DNA from: Tenrec ecaudatus
Lineage: Eukaryota > Chordata > Mammalia > Afrosoricida > Tenrecidae
Reading direction: 5' to 3'
NCBI RefSeq assembly: GCF_050624435.1
Contig: NC_134536.1
Coordinates: 50,503,258 to 50,567,257 of the forward strand
Length of the DNA: 64,000 nucleotides
Shown: in pieces, positions 21,690 through 32,759 of the stretch
Layout of the letters: each line of letters starts with the position of its first letter
How positions within the stretch are numbered: position 1 is the stretch's first letter
Notes under the pieces: generated by a model
The model's database searches: none
The model's input: only the letters and a program-made list of their open reading frames with translations
What the model was told of the DNA's origin: nothing
Translations under genes and position numbers: made by a program

Positions 21690-22430
21690 GTGGAATTATT
21701 ACCGCAGATGGATTAATTCTGAATTCTCAGTTCTGTTTCATTAGTCTGTGCACCTGTTATTAAACTTGACTTACAAAGTTTGACTAATGTGGTTCTGTAG
21801 TAGAGGTCTTGTGCAAGAGATTTGCTAATGCAATGCTATTTGATATTTTTTAACTCTATAGAATCATATCATCTGCAAATAGAAGAGGTTTTACTTATTG
21901 TTTTCCATTTGAATGTGCGTACTTTCTCCTTTTTATCTTATAACACTAGAAAAGACTTCCAGCATAAGATCAAATAGGAGCGGTGAGAAAGGGCATCCTT
22001 GTCTGGTTGATGTTTGAAAGATAAATGCCTTCATTCTCTCTCCCTTGTGTAATGCTGGCTGTTGGTTTTGCACATATTATGTGCAATAATTTCCCATTCA
22101 TTCCTGCTTTTTGTTTTTTTTTAAAAGAAAATCAGTAATACCTGCTGAATTTTGCCAAATGCATTTTCTATATCATCAATGCGGTTCTTTTTAGTTGTTT
22201 TATTTATGTGACAGATTATGTTTATTGTACCATGAACTTCAGTAACTCTGTGTGTGTGGCTAAATTAATCAATAATCAATGTTATATGAGATTATCTCAA
22301 TGCCTATCTCCTTTGACATATATTGAGGGATCTTCTATAGGAATTTTAATTAATTCTCCCTCGGGCATATACTGAGCCCATCTAAGATTGCAGAGAGTTG
22401 TTGTCTTTGAGAACATATTGGGTAAAAAAC
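21690..22430 (-). pseudogene. Old L1 ORF2 reverse-transcriptase region, antisense
   Basis: 'gttctgtttcattagtctgtg', 'catatcatctgcaaatagaag', 'aaataggagcggtgagaaag', 'ggcatccttgtctgg' and 'tatatcatcaatgcggttc' are the antisense landmarks of L1 ORF2 from the RT C-terminal side through the FADD region and upstream. It belongs to the L1 whose 3' end is at 17.96 kb. Confidence 0.78.
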
Positions 22431-22734
22431 AAATCTTTTCATCTAATGTAGCCTATTTCAACATCTGAAGCATCATTCAAAAGAACTTAAAGTCAAATGA
22501 TGCTTGTAATGTCTCTAAAGATTGAAAATGACTGAGAGGATACCCCATATCACAAAGCAGATGCAAGGTCTTCCTACTGGAACAAGTGAACTGCACACTT
22601 TCTAGGAGAGGAAAGAATCCTTGGTTTGTGAAATTTGAAGTTACTTTACTGTACAACTTGAAACACACTCTCCACAAAGACCAAGATGCAGATCTCATAG
22701 GCAATCAAAGATGGTGATATTTTATTTATTTATT
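22431..22734. other. Unassigned unique sequence
   Basis: No gene or repeat recognised in these 300 bases. A 75-codon minus frame has no motif. Confidence 0.4.
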
Positions 22735-23105
22735 TATATTTTAAAATACGTTTTGGGGGGTTCTTACATCACAATCCATACATTCCTCCAGTGTGTCAAG
22801 CACATTTGCACATATCCCACCATCATTATTTTCAAAGCATTCTCTTCCCCTTTGAGCCCCTGATATCAGGTACCCAATTCTCCCCCATCCTCCCCACTCT
22901 CCCTCATAAACCCTTGATAAGTTATAGATTATTATTTCCATGCCTTACATTGTCCTCTGTCACCCATCACCCACTTTTCCATTATTCATTTCCCTGGAAG
23001 GGGGTGGTTCTAGATTGATCCTTGTGATCAAGATCAAATCCCCCATTCCCCCCCCCCCACCATCCCCTAATCCTACTGGTATCACTACTCTTAACATTTC
23101 CCAGA
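22735..23105 (-). mobile_element. L1 3'UTR fragment, antisense
   Basis: Begins with 'ttttaaaatacgttttgggg' and follows 3'UTR landmarks for 370 bp, ending in a C-rich run and 'ggtatcactactctt'. More diverged than most copies here, so older. No TSD seen. Confidence 0.78.
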
Positions 23106-24589
23106 AGAGGATTTGGTGAAATAATAATTTTATAACCTCAACATATAATGTCTACCTGAAGTTTAAATGTAAAGAGTTAGACTGAAAAACAAATTAATTG
23201 TTTTCTAGATGTGTTTTGAGGATGTAGTGTCTTTTAACTTGCTGAAGAGTTAAAGTGAGTCAGAAGAAAGAGGGAACCATAAGAAAGGTGACATTTTTGA
23301 TTTCCTGGACATTGTTTTATTGGGGGGGGTCACCTTTGATTTACTTTCTGTCCCATTCAGAAACAATAATACTGCATCTACTGGGTGTTTTACCTATGGG
23401 CACTGATGCTAATTTGAATTTTAAAAATGCAACCATTATGAAAACAATTATTTTCTAAACTGGTTAGTCTCACAAAAATTTATGTCAGATCTACAGTATT
23501 AATGAGTAGAAAACCTATAGGGACTCATTTATTTTGTTGCTGGGTTATTATTTATTATTTTGATAATTCAACCTCAACGTCAAATCAATAAAAAATATTG
23601 AGCATTCACTTTTTTTGGTCTACAGTGAAAGGGCTCCTTTCTAGTTCATTGCTTCGTAAGTGACTTGGCGTGGGTGGGTATTGTAGCTTAAAGGAAAAAA
23701 GAAAGATTACTTCCTCAAAGGAATAATCATTTAATATATCTGCTTATATTTTTAATACCCAAACATCCATATTTTCTGGTGACAGTCACCATTTTGATTC
23801 TGCCACACAAACACATCACAATTATTAACACTTTAATCTCCATTGTGGGCATGAATAGCGGGGAGTGATGACTGAGTTTTGAGGTGGCATCAGCGAGGTC
23901 TGCACATCTAGCAAGCGGAGTAAATGTTCATCCACTTTTCATATCCGTTGCTCCCATGGGTTGTAAGCTGTTGCTGACTATTGACCATAAACTCAGCTAA
24001 GGTTGAGTGCCTGCTGTCGTGACTCCTCTACACATGCCCCTTTCTCTCCTCTGGGGGCTGCATTCTCATACCCTAGTGCCTGGCTTCCAGATGCAAGTGC
24101 CCCAGTCAGCAAACACTGGCAGCTGTCAGTTGTGTTAAGTCCTGAACCCAGAAACAGGAAAGGCATAAATTCTGCTTTTCTTTGGCTCCATCACAGAGAA
24201 TGGACTCAACACAATTAAACCATTTCTCAATGGAACGAATGATAACACATTTCTAAGTCATGTTTTAGAACAACCATATTTATTTATATTTCCCCTATAA
24301 GGATACACTCATAATCTCCCAAGGTCTTTGAAAAAGTCTGTTTTATTACAGTCAAAAATTAAGGAATGAAGTATAGAATTTCACCTTAGAAACTCTGTCT
24401 AAATGCAGATGAATCTCCTTGAGCTCAGTTCCTTGAGCACAGCAACTCAAATAGGTCTCTGAACTAAAGAGACAAATGACCTGCTCACACATGCCAAACA
24501 TGACATGGTGGGGTGCTATAGGATAACTGCCATAGAAAACGTATAGGTTCAACTAGGGAAAAGGCACACCTTTGTCACTATTCATTTCC
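23106..24589. other. Unassigned unique sequence
   Basis: Nearly 1.5 kb with no repeat or gene that I recognise. Frames are under 72 codons. 23995-24230 is less AT-rich but has no splice or coding signal I trust. Confidence 0.45.
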
Positions 24590-24790
24590 AGTAAGTAATT
24601 TCCAATGCACAGAGACCCGATAAGACAGAGGAACCGCCTCATAGGGTTTTCAAGGCTGTATGTACATCTCTACAGAAACAGACAGCCACCTATTTCTCCT
24701 CCAGATTGGCTCCTGGGTCCACTAATGGCTTTCCTGTTAGTGGACAAGAATGTAGCCATTGCACCGTCAGGGATTCTCTCCATGACAACA
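24590..24790 (-). repeat. AfroSINE, antisense
   Basis: 'gagacccgataagacagagg', 'tcatagggttttcaaggctg' and 'catctctacagaaacagaca' are the reverse complement of the SINE body. The tRNA-like head is replaced after about 24700 by unrelated sequence, so it is truncated or mosaic. Confidence 0.65.
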
Positions 24791-24814
24791 AAACCAAAGA
24801 ACAGCATCAGCAAC

Positions 24815-25015
24815 AAAAACCAACACACCCAGCGCTGTAGAGTGAATCCTGACTCATAGTGACCCTTTAGGACAGAATAGAACTGCTCCATCAGGGAACT
24901 CCGGAGAAACTAAGAGCCTCATCTTCCTCATTGGATGGGGCTGGTGTGTTGGAACCACCCACCTTCTGATTTTCATTCCAACACTTAACTCACTGTGCTA
25001 CAACAGAACCACCAG
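24815..25015 (-). repeat. AfroSINE, antisense, second of a pair
   Basis: 'gaatcctgactcatagtgac', 'aggacagaatagaactgctc' and 'cacttaactcactgtgctac' are in antisense SINE order. It lies about 25 bp from the previous copy in the same orientation. Confidence 0.78.
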
Positions 25016-26221
25016 TCAGAGCTAGTCCACCTAGTTCTGAAATCCAGCAGACACATGGGGTAGTTTCTTCTTGATGAAGTCTGTTACTACTTCAGGAGAA
25101 TGACTGTCCATTTAGAGGTGTCTCTTTTCTCATGACGTCCAGTCTGTATTTGAGTATAACTTTCTCCGCCTATATGGTCCCAGCGCCTCTTTTCTTTGAT
25201 TTACTTATTTTGTGGCTTTACATTTAAGTTGATGGCACCTCCATAAAAGCAATTATTTTGAATTTTTTGTGTAGTTTCTATGCAGTGTCTTAGGGTTCAC
25301 TTCATCAACTATTAGCAATAAATCTCTTTGCTATACTTCTTTCTATACCTTTTCATGTGCTATACTTGGAAATTCAGAGAGGCTCTGCGGTTTAACAGAC
25401 ATCGCTCAGAGGAGGCTTCATTTATCCAGAGTCTTGACTCCTTTGTGGCTAGCAAATGGATCTTTAGCATACCTCTTTCCTCCCCAATTTTACAAAAGAC
25501 GCATCCCAGAGAGGAGCTCTTCACAACTCTTTACCTGGAAAGCTTCTCTTCTGAAGAGTATGTCCTATTTTTCATGTTACTGCAGGTAAAAGTTTTGCGA
25601 ACTTTCTTACCAACAATTAACAAGTATCTCTTTTCTTCTAATGTACCATATATTTTTCTTAATTTCCTTTAAGCCCTCTCTAAAAGTGTTCTCAGATTTC
25701 GTTTGTCTTCCAGTATAACTCTATTCACACGTTAGATTTCTTTTAATAGCGCTCTCTTCAAGGCCCTCTCCATAGGTTTACCATCATGTGGCTCATTCTT
25801 GCAGCATGGTTTAGGTTTTTCTTAATGACTCCACCTCTAGCACAAACACACCAATGTGGCAAACTTATTCAGGGCTGCATTAAGGACAAATAATGAAAGT
25901 TTAGGGATTTAAAAGAAGCAATCATTATATACATATGTATCTCATTGATTTCAGCAGAGCTGTTCAGAGAAGCCAGCCACCTTTCCACACAGGAGTCCTC
26001 CATCTGCGAGGGTGTTTGCTGGAAGAATAAGGAATCTCATTCTCATGCTTACGATGATTGCTGGCTTACTGGAGAAGGAGGTTTGAGGACTCTTGTGAAC
26101 TTCCTAACTAAGACTTCCCATGAGCTACGTAGGCTTCTTGACAGCATAGTTCCAGCAGCAAGCATTAAACGACAGCAAATTTGCAATTCTTTACGTTTGG
26201 TCTTATCATTTTTGTGGCTTT
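25016..26221. other. Unassigned sequence
   Basis: 1.2 kb with no gene recognised. The 114-codon frame at 25328 and the 97-codon frame at 25945 show no known domain. The latter runs up to the RTE fragment. Confidence 0.4.
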
Positions 26222-26510
26222 TAGGTTCTGACTCTTAACAACACTATGCAAAATAGAACAAACCCTGCTTGGTCATGTGCTGTTCCTTTAACTGCTTTGT
26301 TGGAGTCCACTGTCACAGCCACTGTGCCAGTCCATCTCACCGAGGGTCTTCATCTTTGGCACCGACCCTGGGCTTTTCCCAGCATGCTGTCCAGGACTGG
26401 CCCCTCCCACACTATGGCTAAAGAATATGAGACGTCTCACCATCTTGCTGCCAAGGAGCACTGGCTGGAGCTTTGCCACACGGGATGTTTTGTTATTATG
26501 CGGCACATAG
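26222..26510 (-). repeat. RTE LINE 3' region, antisense
   Basis: 'aggttctgactcttaacaac', 'actatgcaaaatagaacaaa', 'ccagtccatctcaccgaggg', 'agcatgctgtccaggactgg' and 'gagacgtctcaccatcttgc' are the reverse complement of the RTE 3' end in order, entering the coding end on the right. The open frames here are incidental. Confidence 0.75.
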
Positions 26511-26739
26511 GGTGACTTTAGGCTAGGAAGTGAGCAGAGCATCACTTCTGAAATCTGTTGATTCTCTGGTGGCAGAGGGAGGGTGTCAACGAATTTGGGG
26601 CCATGTTTTAAAGCAGCTACAAGACTTCCCTTTCCCTTTCCTGAAGATAGAAAAGGTTTATGAACACCTTAAAGTGCTTCTCTCTATCCGAGGATAATCC
26701 AGAGAATAGAAACAAAGCCGTGATTTTGTTTATACTAGT

Positions 26740-27135
26740 ACTCTTCATTATCTTTCTAGGACCGCTATGACAAACAACAACAGAAATGTCCAACCTCATA
26801 GTTCTGAAGAGTGAGTCGGCAGGGCATGTTCTCTCCCAAAGTTCTAGCAGTAACTTACTGCTGGATTCCCTGGGTTACGACAGCCTCAGTCAGTCAGTCA
26901 GCTGTGGCATAATTCTACCTCATGGCTTTACTTATTCTGCTTGTACGTCTGTCCTTCCTCTTTTATAAGGACACCACTGGAATGGGATTAAGATTTAATC
27001 TACTGCAGTATGATCACATTTTAATGTAACTGATAATATCTCCTATGATGCTGCTTGCAAACAGGCCAAGTTCACAGCTACCAGATATTAGGATTTAACA
27101 TAATCTGAGGGGAAGCAATTCAATTCATTGTAAGC
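26740..27135 (+). mobile_element. MaLR-type LTR (MLT1/MST-like), sense
   Basis: 'ggaccgctatgacaaacaac', 'cagaaatgtccaacctcat', 'agttctgaag', then a TATA-containing 'cttttataaggacaccactg', and finally 'ggatttaacataatctgag' with 'caattcaattcattgtaa'. This is the U3-R-U5 order of mammalian MaLR LTRs. No internal sequence; ancient solo LTR. Confidence 0.65.
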
Positions 27136-28109
27136 TACTTAATGTTTTTTATGATTCAGAATTCTGATGATAAGCTCATTTTTCCATACAAGAAAAGTCT
27201 TAAAATGATCCCCTGGCTATGGGAAAAGAGACACCTGATTGGTGGTGGTGCTCTTATATCAGTCAGGGGCAGAGCAGACTGGCAGCCCTTTGTTCATCCT
27301 AGCTTGATGCCTAGATCGTGGCCAGAGCTGTTTCATGCCTAGGGCACATTAAAAAAAGAAAAGTATTAAAACATGAATTCATCAACTACGGGTTTAAATC
27401 AATGGAGTCTAGATAATCCTCATTTTTCAAACACTTCTACAGAATAAAATATTATATATAATACTCCAACAAAAGGATTGGCCTAATGATTGAACACCAG
27501 ACATTATGTCCCCTAGGAAGGTATCTCAGTTATACATTTTCTTCCATCTTTTTGAGCATGTATTGTTTTCTGATCATAATTGTAATTGTGTTATTTTTAG
27601 ATATATTTCTCTCTGGTGTTCAGCAGTATTTTGTAACATCATTATATAGCAATATGAGTAATGTGTGTTAGTATATCCTAGTAACAGCTATAATAGTTTG
27701 AGGATTTTTATGTTTTTCTATATCCTCAATGAGTTTTTGGTTCAATTGCATATATGTTACAGACTCAGATTCCTAGCTTTATTTAATACAAAACTTGCAT
27801 CCTGTAAATTCAATCAGTAACTTTTATATATGCAATTGTGGCTATTGTTTATTGAGAGATACAAAATGACCTGCTCACATTTTGAGCTTCTAAAAATGCA
27901 GGTTTTGATGGGCATTTACTGAACTCTGGATTTTGCCTAGGTGTTGCTTTCAGTAGATATATTTTGGTTGCATAAGCTGTTTGCTAATAGATGAACAGTT
28001 ATCCTCCCTTTCCCCAGCTCCAACCCCCACATTAGCAAATTAGGAAAAGAGTGACATCACTCACTTTAACTGGATGTGCAGGTAACCATACATCTGAGTT
28101 GTATGGGAT
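27136..28109. other. Unassigned unique sequence
   Basis: No repeat recognised. 27790-28060 looks like ordinary single-copy sequence with short, evenly mixed words and could be conserved, but I cannot test that. Confidence 0.4.
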
Positions 28110-28285
28110 ACTCGATGTGGTAGAGCCGAGTCAGCAAAAAGAGGCAGACCTTCAACCAAATGGATTAATACCGTGGCTGCAACAATGAGCCTAAGTTGTG
28201 AGGATGGCCCAGAACTCGGCAGTATTCCCTGCTGTCCTACAGAAGGTCACTGTAACTTGGAATTGGCCCAATGGCACCAACTGAC
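28110..28285 (+). repeat. RTE LINE 3' end, sense
   Basis: 'cagcaaaaagaggcagacct', 'tggattaataccgtggctgc', 'aacaatgagc', 'tgtgaggatggcccagaact' and 'ggcagtattc' match the RTE 3' tail order. It ends near 'caatggcaccaac'. Confidence 0.75.
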
Positions 28286-29215
28286 GACATATTCTGCCAG
28301 GAGAGAGACTTTATAAAGAAATTTTAAATGTGAAAGGCCATATTTCTGTAGTGTTATATAAAATACAATGATGATAACTAAAAATATTGCAAAATACATT
28401 TTTCTCTTATGGATGATATATTGAAAGTAGAACAGGGCCTCGTGTAAGTTATGTTGGTTTGTTTTTTGTTTGAAATCTTTTCCATCTTTGAGTAAATACA
28501 ACTTTTTTAACATTTGTAAAAATTTTTGTAAAAGACCCAGAGATCCCTCAAAAGAAAGACAGCGATATTGCTTCAAAAACCAGCAACTGAAAATCCTATA
28601 GAACACAATTCTCCCCTGACATACATGGGGTTTGCTGTGATTAGAATCAACTCTAGGACAACTGGTTTTAACTCATATTTGAGATATGCTTTTGAAAACT
28701 TGAAGTTATGAATTTTTTGCCCTAATACAAAAATATATGAGGTTCGTACAAACATAATTTCAACAAGCTGTTATAAAAAATACAATAAATGATTGCACTA
28801 TTAACAGTATGAGACCTACGCTAAGACTGGCATGGCAATTAATAGTGCCTGTATGTAGTAGCACTATTTGATGGAATAAGAGCAACAATAATCATTGTGC
28901 TTGAACTTGAATATTTTTCAATCCTCAGCTGCTGTTTGAGTGAAACGGCTATCAGCCTGACTTTATGTTCTTAAGCTGTTATTAGGTAAACGTCTTGTGT
29001 CTAGTGATAAGCAGGTGATAATTTTGCCATTGACCTGAACTCACATTTTGTCTCTTTATTTAACTCTATATTCTTTCTGAAGGAACCCATCATGACAACC
29101 TATTGTCTTTTCTAAAAGTAAAATATTATGTAGTATATTAAGACATACCAACACACCTCTAAAGTGTTCTCAGCAACCTAGATCAGTGTGCCATAATGAC
29201 TGAAGACCCACCGGC
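28286..29215. other. Unassigned unique sequence
   Basis: No gene or repeat recognised in over 900 bp. The 119-codon minus frame (28247-28606) overlaps the RTE tail and has no motif. 28790-29080 contains an interrupted palindrome, GGCAattaataGTGCC, and several ATTA cores. Confidence 0.4.
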
Positions 29216-29708
29216 TGTGGTAGTTATATAATCTCCTGTTAACTTGAGGGTAGTAAGAGTGAAGGGTTGAAGTTTAGCTTGTTAGTCAGGTCACAGCTTG
29301 ATGATCTCATTTGGAGGCATGATGGATATAAATAGCTCACTGGATGCTGGACCCACTCTCTCTATGCCTTCCCTTACCTGCTGTTGAGACATGCAGAGAG
29401 ATGGAGGAGCCATGTGGAAACCCGCACCAGCATTGAGATGCCTCCACCACCACTGGATCCACAAGACTTCCACCCACTGGCCTGTGAGCTTCCTGCATTT
29501 GGCATAATTGCATGTGCCCCGTGAGTCTGAAGAGGACTTAATGGACTAGTATCAGACATATGGGCTAATCCTGGAATTATGGACTTCATCTGGACTGGGT
29601 GGGCTGGGGTGTTTTCTCAGTGTACAATTGCTCTTTGATATAAAGCTCTCTCTTGCACACATAGGAGTGTCTCTGGATTTGTTTCTCTAGATAACCCAGA
29701 CTAACACA
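29216..29708 (-). mobile_element. LTR family 'A', antisense copy
   Basis: The plus strand reads TGTGGTAGTTATATAATC at its left end and GATAACCCAGACTAACACA at its right. That is the reverse complement of the family's start and end, which shows that both ends begin with TGTGnTAG. Flanks CCGGC and CTGTC agree at 3 of 5 positions, possibly a decayed 5-bp TSD. About 490 bp, no internal genes. Confidence 0.75.
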
Positions 29709-29940
29709 CTGTCCTAGAAAATATCTCAATAAAATCAAATATATAAGGAACAGATTTCTCCTTCCCACTAGATCGAGTATTTCCAAGTCCTAATTGAGTG
29801 GAATTACTATTTTTATTTTAGAAGCACCCATTTATTAGATCTAGTACCACAGCAGTGCTTGTCAGCATTTTAGACTCCATTCTGTTTACCAGCCTATCAA
29901 GTCCTTGGGAGGTCTACTACACGTGGACAGACATGGGCCA

Positions 29941-30038
29941 TGTGTTAGTCTGGGTACAGTAGAGAAACAAATACACAGAAGCTCTTATGTGTAAGAGAGA
30001 GTTTTATATAAAGGGTAAATGCACATCAAAAAACATCC
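29941..30038 (+). mobile_element. LTR family 'A', sense, left part (split by L1)
   Basis: Starts TGTGTTAGTCTGGG and continues to 'aaaaaacatcc', where a sense L1 is inserted. The LTR resumes at 31938 with the same 11 bases. Confidence 0.78.
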
Positions 30039-30616
30039 AGTGGTTTGTTTTTGTTGTTTTGTTGTCTGGTTGTATACTGTTGCTTTGTTTTCCTCTGTCT
30101 TGTTTTCGTGCATGTTAGTGACTCCACAGGTCTGTCTGAATAGGACAGGCTGGATGAACTATCTGGAGGAAAAACAACGGGACCGACAGTTCCGGGGGGA
30201 CTTGGGGTGGGGGGGTCAGGGAGGTAGGGAAGTGGTGTTAACAAACCCAGGGACAAGGGAAAAACATGGGACCCCAAATGGTAGAGAAGGGGGAGTGGCA
30301 GGCCTGGTGGGAAATGATCAAGGGTAAGGTTGCTTAGAGAAGAGGTATACTCTAGCCCAGGTGGCGATGAAGCATGGTAGTAGGGCAGGAGGAAGGTCAA
30401 GGGAGATGGAGGAAAGAGCTAGGAGTCAAAGGGCATTCATGGAGGTCTAGACAAAGACATGTACATGCAAATATATATAGGAGGTTGGGGAAATAGATCT
30501 TTGTGTTGATATTTATAGGTCAAGTATTAAGGTGGCGGAAGGACCTTGGGCCTCTACTCAAACACTCCCTCCATGCATGAATACCTTCTTTTATTAAATT
30601 GGAACTCTATGATGCT

Positions 30617-31110
30617 CACTCTCCCGACACAATGGCTGGAGCCAAAGTGGGTGAACAAGTAAATGTGGTGAAGAAAGCTGATGGTGCCCGGCTATCAAAA
30701 GAGATAGTGACTGGGGTCTTAAAGGCTTGAAGATAAACAAGCGGCCATCTAGCTCAGAAGCAACAAAGTCCACATGGAAGAACACACCAGCCTGTGTGAT
30801 CGAGTGGTCCCAAAGGGATCAGTTACCAGGCATCAAAGAACAAAAAATCATATCATTGACTGCACACCTCCATGATAGGATCGCTGAAGACAAATGGGTG
30901 CACAAGCAAATGTGGTGAAGAAAGCTGATGGTGCCCGGCTGTCAAAAGAGATAGTGTCTGGGGTCTTAAAGGCTTGAAGGTGAACAAGCGGCCATCTTGC
31001 TCAGAAGCAAATAAGCCCACATGGAAGAAGCACACCGGCCAGTGCAATCACGAGGTGCCCAAGGGACCAGGTATAAGGCATCATGCAAAAAAAAAAGATA
31101 TAAGTGTGTG
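30617..31110 (+). repeat. Tandem duplication of 247 bp inside the L1 3'UTR
   Basis: 'aaatgtggtgaagaaagctg' begins at 30661 and again at 30908. The sequence on both sides repeats in step ('ggtcttaaaggcttgaag', 'aacaagcggccatct', 'cacatggaagaa'). The units differ at several sites. Confidence 0.88.
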
Positions 31111-31175
31111 TATGTATGTGTATATATGTGTATATGTATATATGTATGTGTATATATGTATATATATATATCATA
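31100..31175. repeat. (TA/TG)n low-complexity run
   Basis: Alternating purine-pyrimidine stretch of 'tatgtatgtgtatatatg' type, directly after an A run inside the L1 3'UTR. Probably microsatellite expansion. Confidence 0.85.
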
Positions 31176-31937
31176 TTAAATGAAGGGAGAAGTGCAGAGT
31201 GGAGACCCAAGGCCCAAGTGTCGGCCAATAGAGTTCCCCTCATAGAGGGGTTTAGGAGAGGAGATGGGTTAATTAGGGTGTGAGGTAGTACCGATGAAGA
31301 ACACAGCTTTCCCCCAGATCCTGGATGCTTCCTCCCCCCAACTACCATGATCCGAATTCTACCTTGCAGGGCTGGATAGGACAGAGGCTGTACACTGGTG
31401 CATATGAGGGTTGGAGGTACAGGGAATCCAGAGTGGATGATACCTTCAGGACCAAGGGTGTGAGGGACGATGCTGGGAGAGTGGAGGGTGAGTGGGTTGG
31501 AAAGGGGGAACTGATTACAAGGATCCACATGTGCCCTCTTCCCTGGGAGAGGGACAGCAGAGAAGGGGGGAAGGGAGACTCCGGATAGGGCAAGATATGA
31601 CAAAATAACGATGTATAAATTACCAAGGGCATATGAGGGAGGGGGGAATGGGGAGGGAGGGGGGAAAAAAAAGAGGACCTGATGCAAGGGGCTTAAGTGG
31701 AGAGCAAATGCCTTGAGAATGATTGGGGCAGGGAATGTATGGATGTGCTTTATACAATTGATGTATGTATATGTATGGATTGTGGTAAGAGTTGTTTGAG
31801 TCCCTAATAAAATGTAAAAGAAGAAAAGAGAAAAAAATGATTAGGGCAAAGACTGTACAGATGTGCTTTATACAATTGATGTATGTATATGTATGAACTG
31901 TGAAAAGAATTGTATCAGCCCCAATAAATTGTTAAAA

Positions 31938-32365
31938 AAAAAACATCCCAACCCAGTGCTGCCCAAGCCCACAAGTGCATCATTAACCCATATGTCTGAC
32001 ACCAATCCACAAAGTCCTCCTCTATCTCAGAACACACACAGTGACACTGAGTGCAGGAGAAAAGCCTAATCAGTGAACATGTAAGCATCTCAGTACTGGC
32101 AGGGGTCTCCACATGGCTGCTCCAGCACCCAGGGCTGCACCGGGGTGGGTCCATGTGGCTTCTCCTCAGGGATGTCTTGCAGAAAGCGAGTTTTGCCAGC
32201 TGAAGCAGGGAACTGGCTAAGGCAGCTGAACCCTGGTCTGACCATCAGAAAGCAAGATCCCCAAGAACTAGAAAGGCAAAGCTCACCAAGCCATTTATCT
32301 CTCCACTCTTCAATTAACCCCACATGTGTTTATCGGCCAGGTTGGCACAATACACATTAACTATC
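31938..32365 (+). mobile_element. LTR family 'A', sense, right part
   Basis: Resumes after the L1 with 'aaaaaacatccc' and goes on through 'tatgtctgacaccaatcca', 'aaagtcctcct', 'atgtaagcatctcagtactg', 'gcaggggtctccacatggct'. The 3' end ('ggccaggttggcacaatac') is a different subtype from the 16.6 and 19.3 kb copies. Joined length with 29941-30038 is about 525 bp. Confidence 0.7.
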
Positions 32366-32439
32366 TCAGTTCATGAATGCAGTCAGACTGAATGAACCAC
32401 TCATTCTCAATTGATCATTTCTGTTGATTTAAAATTCCC

Positions 32440-32500
32440 AAGCCATATACATCATATACATATACATATACACATACATATACACATACATATATGTGTG
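32440..32500. repeat. (CATATA)n microsatellite
   Basis: Repeated 'catatacatatacacata' words for about 55 bp just before a SINE. Confidence 0.85.
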
Positions 32501-32504
32501 TTTT

Positions 32505-32645
32505 TGGTAGGAATCCCCAGTGGCAAAATGGTTAAGCACTGGATGGATTACTAACAAAAAAATGAATAAACTCTATGAAGCACAATACTCTTCTGCACAC
32601 ATGAAGTCCCCATGATTCAGAGTCAACTTGATGGTAACTAACGAC
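32505..32645 (+). repeat. AfroSINE, sense, diverged
   Basis: 'ggaatccccagtggcaaaat', 'ggttaagcactgga', 'actcttctgcacac', 'gattcagagtcaacttgatg' and 'gtaactaacgacc' are in SINE order. Confidence 0.7.
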
Positions 32646-32759
32646 CAAAATGGGGCAAAATATTGGACATAAGAGACGATGTTAACTTTCCAGAGTCAAA
32701 TCTATCCAGAAACACCTTGGAAGTAGAGCCTGGTGACCTACTTACAAAATGTTACCCTA

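Larger units (their letters stand above)
30039..31937 (+). mobile_element. Young L1, 3'UTR only, sense, with doubled tail
   Basis: 5'-truncated L1 3'UTR in sense orientation. It includes a directly repeated segment of about 247 bp (30617-31110). A first end with 'ccctaataaaatg' occurs near 31800, and a second L1 end of about 100 bp (31836-31930) closes with 'ccccaataaatt' and an A run. The direct repeat AAAAAACATCC at 30028-30038 and 31938-31948 is the TSD. A 228-codon minus-strand frame crosses it (31001-31687); part of this is a (TA/TG)n translation. Confidence 0.87.

Noticed and set aside
25945-26510. Exon or processed gene from the 97- and 89-codon frames
   Set aside because: 26222-26510 is RTE 3' sequence in antisense; the left part has no protein similarity that I recognise.
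31001-31687. 228-codon open frame on the minus strand as a gene
   Set aside because: It lies opposite an L1 3'UTR, crosses a (TA/TG)n run and an A-rich stretch, and has no domain. Kept only as part of the antisense-frame observation.
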